The position numbers and the translations under genes were made by a program. A stretch of 64,000 nucleotides of DNA, taken from positions 62,001 to 126,000 of the forward strand of contig JAJCXO010000018.1 in NCBI GenBank assembly GCA_029263395.1, written 5' to 3'. The stretch is from Acidobacteriota bacterium. GTDB lineage: Bacteria > Acidobacteriota > Thermoanaerobaculia > Multivoradales > J023. Each line of letters begins with the position of its first letter. The stretch's first letter is position 1. Below, piece by piece: positions 38,901-47,554 of this stretch. The notes beneath the pieces are model-generated. The model had not been told where the DNA came from, ran no database searches, and saw only the letters and a list, made by a program, of their open reading frames with translations.

Positions 38901-41527
38901 GACCGCCAAGTGGCGAGGGCGGAAGAGAAGTCGAGATCGAAGGTCTGGACTTCATCCCCGGGGCGACTGATCACCACCTGGCGCGGGTTGTCGTAGTCGT
39001 AGTTGTAGGTGACGCTTCCATCGTCGAAACGGGTGGTGCGGCCGGAGGCGTCGTAGTCGGCGATCATCACCGAGGTCTGATCCTCGATTCGGCGCGGGCT
39101 GTCGTAGGCATCAAAATCGCTGTAGCTAGTGGTACTGAAGGGGTTGGTCTCCGAGGTGATACGACCTTGTGTATCGCGACCGAGGTCCACCAAGGTGCCT
39201 TCGATGTCGTCGAAACCAACCACATTGCCCTTGGCATCACGCTGCCAGTCGAACCGGCCACCGCCGGGAAATTGTAGGAAGGTCGGCTGACCAAATCCGT
39301 CGTAGCCAAAGCGAGTGGTGAAGTCGTCCGGATCCTGCCCCACCTCGTGCGGTCGGGTGATCGCCACCAATCGGTCTCCTTGCCAGGTCAGGATGGTCTC
39401 GCGATCGAGCTGATCGACGGAACGGATCTGACGACCGCGCTCGTCGTACTCGAACGTTTGGGCATGGCCGAGAGCATTCTCGATGCTGAGCACTCGACCG
39501 CGACTGTCATAGGTGAAGATCGTCTTGACGCCGGTAGCGTCGATGATGGTCTCGGTATTGCCATCGAGATCGTGGATCGCCTGGTGACAGGAGTCCCCCT
39601 CGCCGCAGGCCTCGATCAACCGCCCGTCGTCATCGTACTCGGCGGCTAGGATGCGGGTGCCGTCGGGCTTAATGATCTCGTGCAGGAAGTGATCGCCAAG
39701 ATAGGTGAATCCGAAGGTGTTACCTTCCTCATTGGTGAAGCTCACCAGATCGCCGTTGGCATCGTAATCGTAGGTCAATACCTCTCCGCCGGTGCCGGTA
39801 ATCCGGGTGATGCGATCCTGAGCGTCGCGATCGAAGGAGACCTCTGGACCGTTGGAATGGACAATGCTGTCGGGTGAGAACGTGATCTCGCGACCGTTGG
39901 GCTCGGCGATGCGAGTCAGCCCAACATCCTGGTCGACGTCGAGCACTGTACCGTCGCGCATCGACAGCTGGTAGGCATTGGGATCGAATGGCAGAACTGT
40001 GTCGAGACTGAACAGCTGAATAGGCCCGGGAAAGCTGCCGACCACCAACAGCTGCTGACTGCGAAAGCCGAGCGGATCGAGACTCCCGGAGGCAGTGGTT
40101 GGTCCCGACAACAACTCGTAACTGACATCGACAGCAAGCTGCGGGATAAACGGCTGACATCGCGGCTCGATGTTCAAACGGTAGCGGAAGAGCTCACCGG
40201 ACGGAAACGTCACTGCCACGATGCGCGGCAGATCGGACTCGATGCAATAAATCGGAATCGTCGGCGTACCTTCACGCACGCCTCGCCATCCGTCACCAGC
40301 AATCAGGTTCTCTTGCACCGTCACATCCGACAGCGACAGCCGCCAGCCGTGTCCGAAGTCGCTGGATCGACGATCTCGGCTGTCGTAGGAGCGGAAGACC
40401 TTGATCGGCAAATGCGTGAACTGCACCTCGAGATCGAGAAAGTCCAACCTGACGTGACCGATCTTGAGACCACCTTCGACGACGAATACGGTCGAGGTTG
40501 AGGTCGAGAAGCCCTGAAAATCCGTCGCGGAGAGCTGTACCTCGTAGAGGCCGTTGAGCAACAAGGTCGGATCGAAACGATCGAGCACATCAGCCTCCAC
40601 CGGCGTGTCGCTGGTGGCGAAGACGGTGAACGGGCCGCCCTCACCCTGCACCCGATAGCCGAGCTGCCAACGGTCGAGCAGGTCGCTGCGCACTGAACCC
40701 AGAATGTCGGTCGGGGCGGTCACCGTTGCGCCGTATTCCGGGCTGAGGATCTCGACGTCCGGTGGCGGGCCAACATTGCGCATCACCAGGGTGGTGTCCT
40801 CGGTGGCATACACCCAATAGCCTCTCGCCCGCTCCATCCGCTGCAACGTGTTGGCCCACTGTGGCGCATCAACATCGAAGACCCGCCAGGGTTCGGGCGA
40901 GCTCCCGACGGTGGCGACGGGGTCGAACCCGTAGACCCGCAGAAACTTGCCCGCAATCGACGACAGAGCAGCCAGCACGGGGCGATCTTGCGCCAGTGGA
41001 TAGCCGATCAGGTTCCACCCGGCACACAGTTGGATGGCAGTTTCCGCCGGTTCGCTACCGGAGACCGCCAACGGGTCAGGATCGCCCGCCTTCAGCCAGA
41101 AACCGATCCGGTGATCGATAGCGTCGAGATCACTCGCCGCCAGGTCCGTCGGATCGAAGACTTTCCAGGGAGCGACCGCATCACAATTGTCGTAGGCATA
41201 CGCCAACTCGAAATTGCTGGCAACCGTCGTCAGCAGCACTGCCGGGTCAATACTGTCGGGCTCGTCGGGTACCGAGAGCAGGTGCCATGGTGTGCCGGAG
41301 CCCGGCGTCAAGGCGGCCAGGCCGGATACGGAAGCCGGCAGTCGTGGTACTGGCGGTACTACTTGGCGACTCTCAGCTGGCGCGACGCTCGTTGGAGACG
41401 TCTCATTCTGAGCCATCAGCGGTGCCGTCATCGCAGCACTTACCAGCAGCAGACTGTAAAGGGTCAACCGAACCATGAAGGCCGCCCGTAGGCGCCGGGG
41501 CAAGGTAACACTTCGCATGTGGGTCAT
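35987..41527 (-). CDS. RHS repeat protein with PD-(D/E)XK-like C-terminal domain
   Basis: A giant exported protein of 1846 residues. The ATG at 41527 has AAAGGGCGG upstream and leads into a signal peptide (LTLYSLLLVSAAMTAPLMAQ); the frame is open to 41797. After a 350-residue N-terminal part with WNLIGYPL-type Cys/Trp repeats come YD/RHS repeats (ITRITGTGGEVLTYDYDANG style), about 1,100 residues, ending with the RHS core signature YHLRAREYDPATGRFLSRD and FAGNNPLLFKDPTGLF. The last 245 residues (35990-36730) are unrelated and carry GKIFEAS, RPDILLLL, GDFKLTLK and LQFLAIKAH, an E-D-DxK-Q pattern like a PD-(D/E)XK nuclease. That fits a polymorphic toxin tip. No immunity gene is adjacent on this strand. 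Confidence 0.85.
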   Translation of the reverse strand: MTHMRSVTLPRRLRAAFMVRLTLYSLLLVSAAMTAPLMAQNETSPTSVAPAESRQVVPPVPRLPASVSGLAALTPGSGTPWHLLSVPDEPDSIDPAVLLTTVASNFELAYAYDNCDAVAPWKVFDPTDLAASDLDAIDHRIGFWLKAGDPDPLAVSGSEPAETAIQLCAGWNLIGYPLAQDRPVLAALSSIAGKFLRVYGFDPVATVGSSPEPWRVFDVDAPQWANTLQRMERARGYWVYATEDTTLVMRNVGPPPDVEILSPEYGATVTAPTDILGSVRSDLLDRWQLGYRVQGEGGPFTVFATSDTPVEADVLDRFDPTLLLNGLYEVQLSATDFQGFSTSTSTVFVVEGGLKIGHVRLDFLDLEVQFTHLPIKVFRSYDSRDRRSSDFGHGWRLSLSDVTVQENLIAGDGWRGVREGTPTIPIYCIESDLPRIVAVTFPSGELFRYRLNIEPRCQPFIPQLAVDVSYELLSGPTTASGSLDPLGFRSQQLLVVGSFPGPIQLFSLDTVLPFDPNAYQLSMRDGTVLDVDQDVGLTRIAEPNGREITFSPDSIVHSNGPEVSFDRDAQDRITRITGTGGEVLTYDYDANGDLVSFTNEEGNTFGFTYLGDHFLHEIIKPDGTRILAAEYDDDGRLIEACGEGDSCHQAIHDLDGNTETIIDATGVKTIFTYDSRGRVLSIENALGHAQTFEYDERGRQIRSVDQLDRETILTWQGDRLVAITRPHEVGQDPDDFTTRFGYDGFGQPTFLQFPGGGRFDWQRDAKGNVVGFDDIEGTLVDLGRDTQGRITSETNPFSTTSYSDFDAYDSPRRIEDQTSVMIADYDASGRTTRFDDGSVTYNYDYDNPRQVVISRPGDEVQTFDLDFSSALATWRSDDRVLFDNRRDAVGKVQTVTSNDDPVAISYDPAGRPVGISDRFEGYIREIDAAGRIQRITSTSGDTVELVYDAANQIRERRENGDQWQFDYWASGDMRSMIDPRNHTWRYDYTPTTTRTTDPLNRVTTVEVTPQGLLARVVFPDLSERAWTYALSNPLVDGNEYPATFTDEAGRVRSFGYDAVMNLTSVTDLAGEAYTYTYDQDFLKDVRDPSGRTLSQTFDDRERLRFITREDSGVEELRYEPEGFEVVEHVVPSGRRVALDYDGDGNVTSRSSSDGELETFAWEGFGVIESATNAEGTTRFVTGPSNGYLERIELPAGDTITYGRDPRGLVTSIEVVANGSVTSYRTVYGYDGVDNLTSVLDPLGGLTTIGYDEVNRPITRRLPNGVETSWEYDLRDRVRKVTHRAPDSSVITSSEYTRRLSGEPERIVYEDGSAVEFGYDLALRLEEERIFSPAGVLVETVSITYDKAGNRLTRTEGAGTDVYAYGNGHRLTSVTRGTTAKDLVVDPDGRVTQVRAGGVTRDYSYDFMDRLLTVTEDGQSLARYRYDARGRRIAVETSTAQRFLRAPTERGGLDQPHLVTDAQGGLVAGWVYAGGAPLLRFDAGTPVYYLSDALGSVSALADATGQALALRRYDGFGNLRSESGPAAGVASAAGGDFRFHGEWFEEATGLYHLRAREYDPATGRFLSRDAAEFDLEAPELSHPYVFAGNNPLLFKDPTGLFSISETNVMAAIQSNLGRIQANFARQMVRELVREARSRGIELLINGTIRTLGLDGYLFQAMDLLGFDRAEAGKIFEASLSRAICNVAPDPVYIRMWFEPWMDGNGRPRTDGVSCPELGTFNPATGRPAGVRVSRPDILLLLNPSKYPTELRRGSRGTIFPGDFKLTLKTAVDGWRKKRKKKLQFLAIKAHAVRYGFRLATLWSLINGSPGACKSAQNLFLKKNPKVALVAVTLTGGLCSPVDKKKLR

Positions 41528-41767
41528 CCGCCCTTTCGAGCAACACGAAGTTGCCCTCGGTGCTCCAGTCGGGCTCCAGGTCACCGCCGAAAGCTCCGGC
41601 GAAGAAGACGCCTGCCAGCTTGCCCGACACTTCGATCCCGGTCTGGTGTTGAATCGCACCACCGTGCCAGGCTCGAGATCGAGAGGTACGCGCTTGGGAC
41701 CACGATGTCGAAAGACACGATGACCTGTCACTAAAAGACCCATCACCGATAGATTGCGGCTTCGCAT
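41403..41767 (-). pseudogene. Possible small frameshifted gene ahead of the RHS gene
   Basis: ATG at 41767 has GGGAGG ten bases upstream. The frame reads well as far as PLDLEPGTVVRFNTRPG, then good coding sequence continues in another frame (SGKLAGVFFAGAFGGDLEPD, then TEGNFVLLERAD) to a stop at 41403. Adding one base in the C-run at 41637-41639 joins them into one protein of about 120 residues. Alternatively the first frame simply continues into the RHS gene as an N-terminal extension. No family recognised. Confidence 0.35.
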
Positions 41768-42019
41768 GATAATCGGACCTCCCTTCACGGCTAGCAAAAG
41801 CGCGCCCGTGAGCGCGCCACACGTGGTTTGGCCGCTCGCGCATCACTTGCAAAATGTTTGGAAATCACCGTTGCGCTGTTGGGTGAGCTGCGCAACCATC
41901 TCTGGATCAGGGCGAAAGGCCATCGTGGCGTCAGTCTACCGTGTCCGCTTCACCTATCACATCGCGATCTCTTTCATAGGACTCACCAGCACATCGCCGA
42001 CACGCCAGGATTCACCCTG
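41528..42019. other. Divergent intergenic region between RHS gene and kinase
   Basis: About 490 bases between the minus-strand RHS gene and the plus-strand kinase. The left part may hold the small frameshifted gene; the right part (41770-42019) shows no gene or clear promoter. Confidence 0.4.
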
Positions 42020-44803
42020 ATGCCTACCTCACAACATCCGTGGAAAGAGATCGACGAAGCACTTGATCGTCTCTTGGAGGAACCGGAGGACGTTCGTCGA
42101 GACCGCTTACAGGCGATCGAGAGCGACCGACCGGCTCTGGCGCGGGAGTTGCGCGGTCTGCTACAAGGCGTCGACGCGCCGGACGGTATTTTCTCGCGTT
42201 CGGTTCCCGAGGCCGCCCCCCAGTTATTCGACCAAGCGAGCGCACCGTGGCATCTCGATCCGTTCACAGTGGGTGACCGCGTGGGACCGTACCGCATCGG
42301 TGAGACCTTGGGACGCGGTGGTATGGGGGTGGTGTTTGCTGCTGAGCGAGCCGATGGTCAGTTCGACCAGGCTGTCGCGATCAAGGTTATGCAGGGTGGC
42401 CTTCGCGACGAAGACCACCGCCGTCGGTTCCTCGCTGAACGGCAACTGCTAGCCAGTTTCAACCACCCCCGGATCGCAAGGTTGTTCGATGGCGGTTTGA
42501 CCGAGAACGGTGCCCCCTACCTGGTAATGGAGCAAGTACACGGTGAGCCCATCGACCGCCACTGTGTGGCCCGATCCCTATCGCTTGCCGCCCGCATCGA
42601 GCTTTTTCTGCAAGTCTGCGATGCGGTGAGCTACGCCCACTCGCGCTTCGTCATCCACCGGGACCTCAAACCCGCCAACATCCTAGTCGACGAACATGGC
42701 GAGACTAAGCTACTCGACTTCGGCGTCGCTGAGCTGCGCGCATCTGTCGGCGAACAATCGGTGGCCGACGAACCGATGCTGATGACCCTGGAATATTGCG
42801 CGCCCGAGCAGCTGGAGGAGGGCCAGCTATCAGCCGGTTCCGACATCTACAGCCTGGGAGTGGTGCTCTACGAGCTGCTGACGGATCACCGACCGTACTC
42901 GCTAGAAGGCCGATCCATCGTCGAACTCCGGCGGATTATCTGTAAGGTCGAGCCGGCGGCCCCGAGCGGTGTAGCAACAACAACGTGGTCCCATCAGCTG
43001 CGCGGCGATCTCGACGCCATCATCCTCAAGACGCTGCGCAAACGCCCAGAGGATCGCTATTCGTCTGTAGAGGCGCTGACGCAAGACCTGCGGCGCACCC
43101 TGGACGGCCATCCAGTCACGGCGCGCCCCGCGTCGACCGGCTATCGCTTAAGCTGTTTTCTGCGGCGCCATCGCACGGCTTCAATACTGGCAACTTTCCT
43201 CGCCATGGCGATGATTGCCGGCACTCTTTCGACCTGGTTTCAAGCACGGCAGGCGAGGGTGCAACGCGACCATGCCGAACAAGAAGCACGCAGCGCCCGG
43301 CGCTTGCTGGATCTGATGGTCGATCTGGTGGAATCCAACGATCCGGCACAGACGCGAGGTCGCGAGCTCAGTGCCGCGGACTTGTTCGAACGCGCAGCGA
43401 TCAAAGTCGACGAAGAGCTCGCCGGCCAACCCCGCGAACAAGCGACTTTGTTGCTCGCGCTCGGCAAAGTCTACGCCCGCCTCGGCCGGCTCGGTGAGGC
43501 GTCTCAATTCCTCGATCGTGGCCTCACGTTGCAACGTCAACTCGCGACTACCCAGCCTTCGTGGGCCAACAGCGTCAGCCTTCTGGAAGGCTTGCTCGAA
43601 TCGGCCCATAACACCCAGCAACGCGGCGAGCAGGATGCCGCCGCCCCCCTTTTCGACGAGATTGCAGCCATGCTGCCAGGGATCTACTCGCCGACGGATA
43701 GGGAACGCCTGGTTTATGAGCAGGAGCTTGGCAACTGGCAGATCATCCGCGGCCAGCCGAGCATGGCGCGGCCACACTTCGACGCCTGTTTGCGCATCGC
43801 TCAGCAGCACCAGCTGCCAATCCCCGAGGCCGACTGCTTGAATGACCTGGCGACCAGTGGACTGATTGCCAGTCGCGAGCGGGTCACGATGTTGCGCCGG
43901 GCGATTGATCTCTACCGGGCCCAAGGCGAGATCGACGCACCCAATGTGCTGGTGATTCGAGGTAATGCTGCGCTCGCCATGCATCAAACCGGCGAGTATG
44001 CCGCTAGCGAAACGGAGTATCGCGCCGTGCTGGCGGTCCAGGAGACCATTCTCGGCTCGGACCACGAGCAAGTCGGCCGTACCCTAGGCGCACTGGCTGC
44101 CTTGCTCCTCAATGCCGGCAAGCTTACGGCGGCCAAGGAAGCGCTGCAGCGTTCGATCCGCCTACTGGAAACCGGTGGCCACCACAAGGAGAGCATCCAG
44201 GTGCTGGCAGCTCGGATCAACCTGGTGCGCACCCAGCTGGAGCAGAAACCCAGCCAGCAAGCCGTACGCCAGCTGACTGAGCTGCGTGACCGGGTTGTCG
44301 AGCTGTTCAGCGAGCGCCCCGGCTACGTCGCTCTGGCGCGACTGCGGCTGGCCGAAGCCCTGCTGGCCGTAGGCCGCGCCGACGCCGCACTGGCCGAGCT
44401 GCAACCAGCACTGGTGGATGCCGAACGAAGCTTTCTCAACCAGCGCGACGGCGGCTTACTGCAATTCCACCACGCGATAGGAACGGCCCACGCCGAGCGC
44501 GGACGTTGCGACACCGCCCGTCCCTACCTCGAGGCCGCCAGCGAGGCAGCTGAAACCACCCTGCCATACAAAGCTTGGCGGCGCGGCCTGATCGACATAG
44601 AGCTCGGAGGGTGCCTGGCCACGGGCAATGATCTCGCAAAAGGTCGACAGCGGATCGAGCGTGGCCTCACAGCCCTGACTGCCGCCCGCGGTACAGACGA
44701 CTGGCGAGTTCAGCGAGCCCTGCGACAACAAAGCCAAGCGCTGGGTCAAGCCTCGGACGAAGAGGCCGCTGCCTCGTCGGAAGCTTCTCCGAGAAAACGA
44801 TAG
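42020..44803 (+). CDS. Ser/Thr protein kinase with TM segment and TPR-like repeats
   Basis: A 927-residue membrane kinase. About 90 N-terminal residues form the short helical region typical of these acidobacterial kinases. The kinase domain has LGRGGMGVV (near residue 96), VAIKVM, HRDLKPANIL (near 213), LLDFGVAEL (DFG intact, near 233) and CAPEQL as the activation-segment end. A TM segment lies near residues 390-407, then about 500 residues of helical TPR-like repeats, presumably outside. The ATG at 42020 is chosen for its match to family N-termini; the frame is open to 41828. Its 3' end overlaps a convergent sigma-factor gene by 58 bases. Confidence 0.9.
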   Translation: MPTSQHPWKEIDEALDRLLEEPEDVRRDRLQAIESDRPALARELRGLLQGVDAPDGIFSRSVPEAAPQLFDQASAPWHLDPFTVGDRVGPYRIGETLGRGGMGVVFAAERADGQFDQAVAIKVMQGGLRDEDHRRRFLAERQLLASFNHPRIARLFDGGLTENGAPYLVMEQVHGEPIDRHCVARSLSLAARIELFLQVCDAVSYAHSRFVIHRDLKPANILVDEHGETKLLDFGVAELRASVGEQSVADEPMLMTLEYCAPEQLEEGQLSAGSDIYSLGVVLYELLTDHRPYSLEGRSIVELRRIICKVEPAAPSGVATTTWSHQLRGDLDAIILKTLRKRPEDRYSSVEALTQDLRRTLDGHPVTARPASTGYRLSCFLRRHRTASILATFLAMAMIAGTLSTWFQARQARVQRDHAEQEARSARRLLDLMVDLVESNDPAQTRGRELSAADLFERAAIKVDEELAGQPREQATLLLALGKVYARLGRLGEASQFLDRGLTLQRQLATTQPSWANSVSLLEGLLESAHNTQQRGEQDAAAPLFDEIAAMLPGIYSPTDRERLVYEQELGNWQIIRGQPSMARPHFDACLRIAQQHQLPIPEADCLNDLATSGLIASRERVTMLRRAIDLYRAQGEIDAPNVLVIRGNAALAMHQTGEYAASETEYRAVLAVQETILGSDHEQVGRTLGALAALLLNAGKLTAAKEALQRSIRLLETGGHHKESIQVLAARINLVRTQLEQKPSQQAVRQLTELRDRVVELFSERPGYVALARLRLAEALLAVGRADAALAELQPALVDAERSFLNQRDGGLLQFHHAIGTAHAERGRCDTARPYLEAASEAAETTLPYKAWRRGLIDIELGGCLATGNDLAKGRQRIERGLTALTAARGTDDWRVQRALRQQSQALGQASDEEAAASSEASPRKR

Positions 44804-45348
44804 AGCCAGGCCCGCGCTTTGACCCACAGTCGCCGCACGGTGCGGTCCGAGATGCCGAGGATCTCGGCGGTCTCAGGCTCGGTGTAGCCAGCGAAGAAGC
44901 GACATTCCACGACCTGGGTCATGCGTGGGTCGATCTCGTTCAACCGTTCGAGCGCCGCACTCACTTCGACCACCAACTCCGCCTGATCCTCGATCGATAA
45001 TTCGCTGAGCTCGAGATCTAGACGCTTGAGGGCGCCACCGCGCTTCACCGCTTGGCGCTGGCGAGCGTAGTCGACTTGGATGAAGCGCATCGCCCGCGCC
45101 GCAACTGCAAAAAAATGCCCCCGATCCGCCCATTCCGACGGACCGCCACCCACCAGGCGCAGATAGGCTTCGTTGACCAATGCCGTGGTGGCGAGGGTGC
45201 CTCCGCGGCGCTGCTTCCTCGCCACCCGCGACGCGATCCGCCGCAACTCGGCATAGACCAGCGGCAAACACTCGTCGAGAGCGCGGTCGTCCCCGTCGTG
45301 AGCGCGCTGCAAGAGAGCGGTGATGGCTTCCGATCCGGTTTCGGGCAT
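44746..45348 (-). CDS. RNA polymerase sigma factor, ECF-like (TIGR02999 type)
   Basis: A 200-residue sigma factor. Region 2 is marked by VYAELRRIASRVARK, TLATTALVNEAYLRLVG and FFAVAARAMRFIQVDYARQ, the hallmark of the acidobacterial/planctomycete group often linked to Ser/Thr kinases. Region 4 is LNEIDPRMTQVVECRFFAGY followed by EPETAEILGISDRTVRRLW. Here the kinase is convergent instead of downstream, and the two coding ends overlap by 58 bases. Both encode similar Ala/Ser/Glu-rich tails across a hairpin at 44758-44779. It probably responds to kinase signalling, but that is inferred from the family. Confidence 0.92.
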   Translation of the reverse strand: MPETGSEAITALLQRAHDGDDRALDECLPLVYAELRRIASRVARKQRRGGTLATTALVNEAYLRLVGGGPSEWADRGHFFAVAARAMRFIQVDYARQRQAVKRGGALKRLDLELSELSIEDQAELVVEVSAALERLNEIDPRMTQVVECRFFAGYTEPETAEILGISDRTVRRLWVKARAWLYRFLGEASDEAAASSSEA

Positions 45349-45383
45349 GCATCGGGAATGTTAGTCGATCGGCCCGACCCGAA

Positions 45384-45437
45384 CATGCAACGCGCTCAAA
45401 ACCTACGTATAGAATCTGACGCGAGCATGCAACGCGC
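45384..45437. repeat. 12-bp direct repeat
   Basis: CATGCAACGCGC occurs at 45384-45395 and 45426-45437, 42 bases apart, in the short gap between the sigma factor start and the lipoprotein gene end. Confidence 0.6.
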
Positions 45438-45469
45438 CTCCTATCGACGCGTCCAACTCGACCCGGTCT

Positions 45470-46033
45470 CTACTTGGCACACTTGGCTGGCGGCAAAGCA
45501 GCCGCCAGCTCGAGTTCGACGGTGACGCGACCGCCGTCTGTATCGGTCAACTCGGCGCGGCCACTGGCTTCAACCCATTCAGAATCCAGCGTCTCGATGG
45601 TCAGAATGCCAGGATCCCGGCCCTGATCAACCGTTCCGAATGGGCCGTAATCTCCGCCACCGATCAACGTCAAAGAAATCAACCCTTGTCCTTCCTCGTA
45701 TAGCGGCAACGTACCGACGTCTGCAGCTTGAGGAAAGCCAAGCCAAAAGGTGAACGGATGATCGCGTCCGACGATCTCGTTGCCTAGGATGGTGATCCAG
45801 GCCTGATCGTTCTTGCTACCGACATTGAGGGAGTACGAAATGTCTGAAGCTTCAAAGCTAACGTCGCCATCAACCTTGATCGATAGGCTACACGCCGACT
45901 TCTTGGCTGAGCTTTGACCTCCAGATGTCTCCCCGGCGGCTTCGGAATCCGAGCTACAAGCCGCGCTCGTGAAAACAGCCAGTGTGGCACACAAGGCTAA
46001 AAGTGTTTTGAGAACGAGACGATAGTCTGCCAT
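45470..46033 (-). CDS. Lipoprotein, unknown function
   Basis: A 187-residue lipoprotein. GAGGAGCTTCAC precedes the ATG, and the signal (LKTLLALCATLAVFTSAAC) ends at lipobox Cys26. The mature part starts with a Ser/Gly linker, then a strand-rich domain with conserved-looking blocks (SIKVDGDVSFEASDISYSL, GGGDYGPFG) and a Cys near each end (SACSLS and PAKCAK) that may form a disulfide. No family recognised. It is the last gene of the minus-strand MauE/thioredoxin/porin/lipoprotein run, 155 bases after the porin-like gene. Confidence 0.8.
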   Translation of the reverse strand: MADYRLVLKTLLALCATLAVFTSAACSSDSEAAGETSGGQSSAKKSACSLSIKVDGDVSFEASDISYSLNVGSKNDQAWITILGNEIVGRDHPFTFWLGFPQAADVGTLPLYEEGQGLISLTLIGGGDYGPFGTVDQGRDPGILTIETLDSEWVEASGRAELTDTDGGRVTVELELAAALPPAKCAK

Positions 46034-46188
46034 GTGAAGCTCCTCGAGTTGTTTGATCCCGGCCTTTTGACCGGGCGACAACGCATCGGGAGCACGAACT
46101 CCTCGCAATCGCTGCCTTCAACAACAGGATCGGAGTCGGCAGATCAAACCGGACAAAGAATCGCAAGCGGGCGAGGCGCTAGTAGGAC

Positions 46189-47553
46189 TCAGCGAGACCA
46201 GTCCATCTCCCACCGAATCGTGGCTAGGAACTCGTCGGCGCTCTCCTCTCGACCGGCGCGCACGAAGGTGTTGTCGTTCCACTCGACGGTCAGGTCTACC
46301 ATGTCGTCGAGCATGCCGATGCGCACACCGGCATCGATCTTTTCCCAATCCCACATGATGCTCGGCGCTGGAAACAGGGGATGGGTCCTGAACTCGGGAT
46401 CGAGTTCGGAGTAGCGCAATGCCGGCGCGATGTAGGAGAACAGCTGACGACCGCCGATACCGGCAACATAAGGCAGATCGAAAGCGTAAGAGACCTCCGT
46501 CTCCCAGCCTTCGCGACGCAGACCCGCAGTGTCTGAAGACACGGCTTGGCCAAAGAACGTGAAATCGCCGATGTAGAGCCAGAGATTGGCGCCCCACTCG
46601 TTCTTGTCGTCACCAGAAAGAGTGGCAGGTGGAAATAGGTTGCCCGGGCCGCGCAAGATGTCGAGATCACCGCCATAAAAAGTCCCGGTCAGGTCTACGG
46701 ACTCGGCGAGATCACGGCCATAAGCAAAGGCCAGGAAATCACCGCTGACGAAGCCCGATTCGGACCCCAGGCGCACCCCGAGGCCAACCCCTATCTCCGG
46801 ATGCTGGAAGTCATAGTCTTCGATGTCGGCGTCGTAAAGGCTCGGGAAACCAGACTCGAATTCAGGGTCGGGATTTGGCGCGCTTCCGGGACGGAAGATC
46901 TCGATGCCATGGTCGCCCGCCAACGCGTTGGGATCGCGATAGAACAACGGGTTGCCTTTGGTGAAGGATGTCTTGACATAAAACCGCCGGCCAAGGTCGA
47001 CTCCCCCCTCGAAACCAAAGTCTTCAGCTCGGTTAAAGGAGGTCGAGATCAAACCATAACTCTCGAGGTGACGATCGTCTTGGCGTTCGAACTTTGGGAA
47101 CTTGCCGACTTTGAGGTAAGCCCGCCATGGCTGATCGGGAACATCTCCGGGATCGGTCTCTTGACCAAAACGGACCCAAGCTTCATCAACATCCCACTCA
47201 TTGTCTTCCGAGGTTGGGTTACGGTCGTAACGATCGATCAGGTCCACCTTGAGCTTGCCTGAAAGCCACGGCTGCCAGTGGGCTTCGAGCCAGAGGGTCA
47301 CGACCGAGATCTCGACATGGTTGCCGGCCTCGACTGTGCGCAGGAAAACTCGATCCTGGCCTGGAGGGATACTGTCAGGTCTAAACGGGAGCGGTGACGG
47401 AAACTGAACGTCGTCCGAGTCACGATAGTGACCCTTGACCTCGAAACCGAACTGATACCGCGGTGTCTCCGAGGTGTCGGGTTGTGCGACGACAGGCATC
47501 GTCCAGAGGACGATCAGTCCACAGACGGCAAACCTGGCGCCGCGATACCGCAC
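46189..47553 (-). CDS. Porin-like outer-membrane beta-barrel protein
   Basis: A 454-residue exported protein. The GTG at 47553 lies one base after the thioredoxin-like gene's stop and gives a signal peptide (GARFAVCGLIVLWTMPVVAQ), so it is preferred over the frame's opening at 47709. The mature part consists of alternating strands with many aromatic and Gly residues (FEVKGHYRDSDDVQF, KLKVDLIDRYDR, SYIAPALRYSEL), with EISVVTLWLEAHWQPWLSG, and ends in a strand finishing W-S-R, an aromatic-rich barrel end. It resembles alginate-export-like and phosphate-selective porins in layout, but no family is certain. Translational coupling to the Trx gene suggests a shared role. Confidence 0.8.
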   Translation of the reverse strand: MRYRGARFAVCGLIVLWTMPVVAQPDTSETPRYQFGFEVKGHYRDSDDVQFPSPLPFRPDSIPPGQDRVFLRTVEAGNHVEISVVTLWLEAHWQPWLSGKLKVDLIDRYDRNPTSEDNEWDVDEAWVRFGQETDPGDVPDQPWRAYLKVGKFPKFERQDDRHLESYGLISTSFNRAEDFGFEGGVDLGRRFYVKTSFTKGNPLFYRDPNALAGDHGIEIFRPGSAPNPDPEFESGFPSLYDADIEDYDFQHPEIGVGLGVRLGSESGFVSGDFLAFAYGRDLAESVDLTGTFYGGDLDILRGPGNLFPPATLSGDDKNEWGANLWLYIGDFTFFGQAVSSDTAGLRREGWETEVSYAFDLPYVAGIGGRQLFSYIAPALRYSELDPEFRTHPLFPAPSIMWDWEKIDAGVRIGMLDDMVDLTVEWNDNTFVRAGREESADEFLATIRWEMDWSR

Positions 47554-47554
47554 T

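Noticed and set aside
37682-39277. Long plus-strand open frames (37682-38221 and 38291-39277)
   Set aside because: They lie antisense to the RHS repeats; regular YD-repeat codon use keeps the opposite strand open. No family likeness or ribosome sites.
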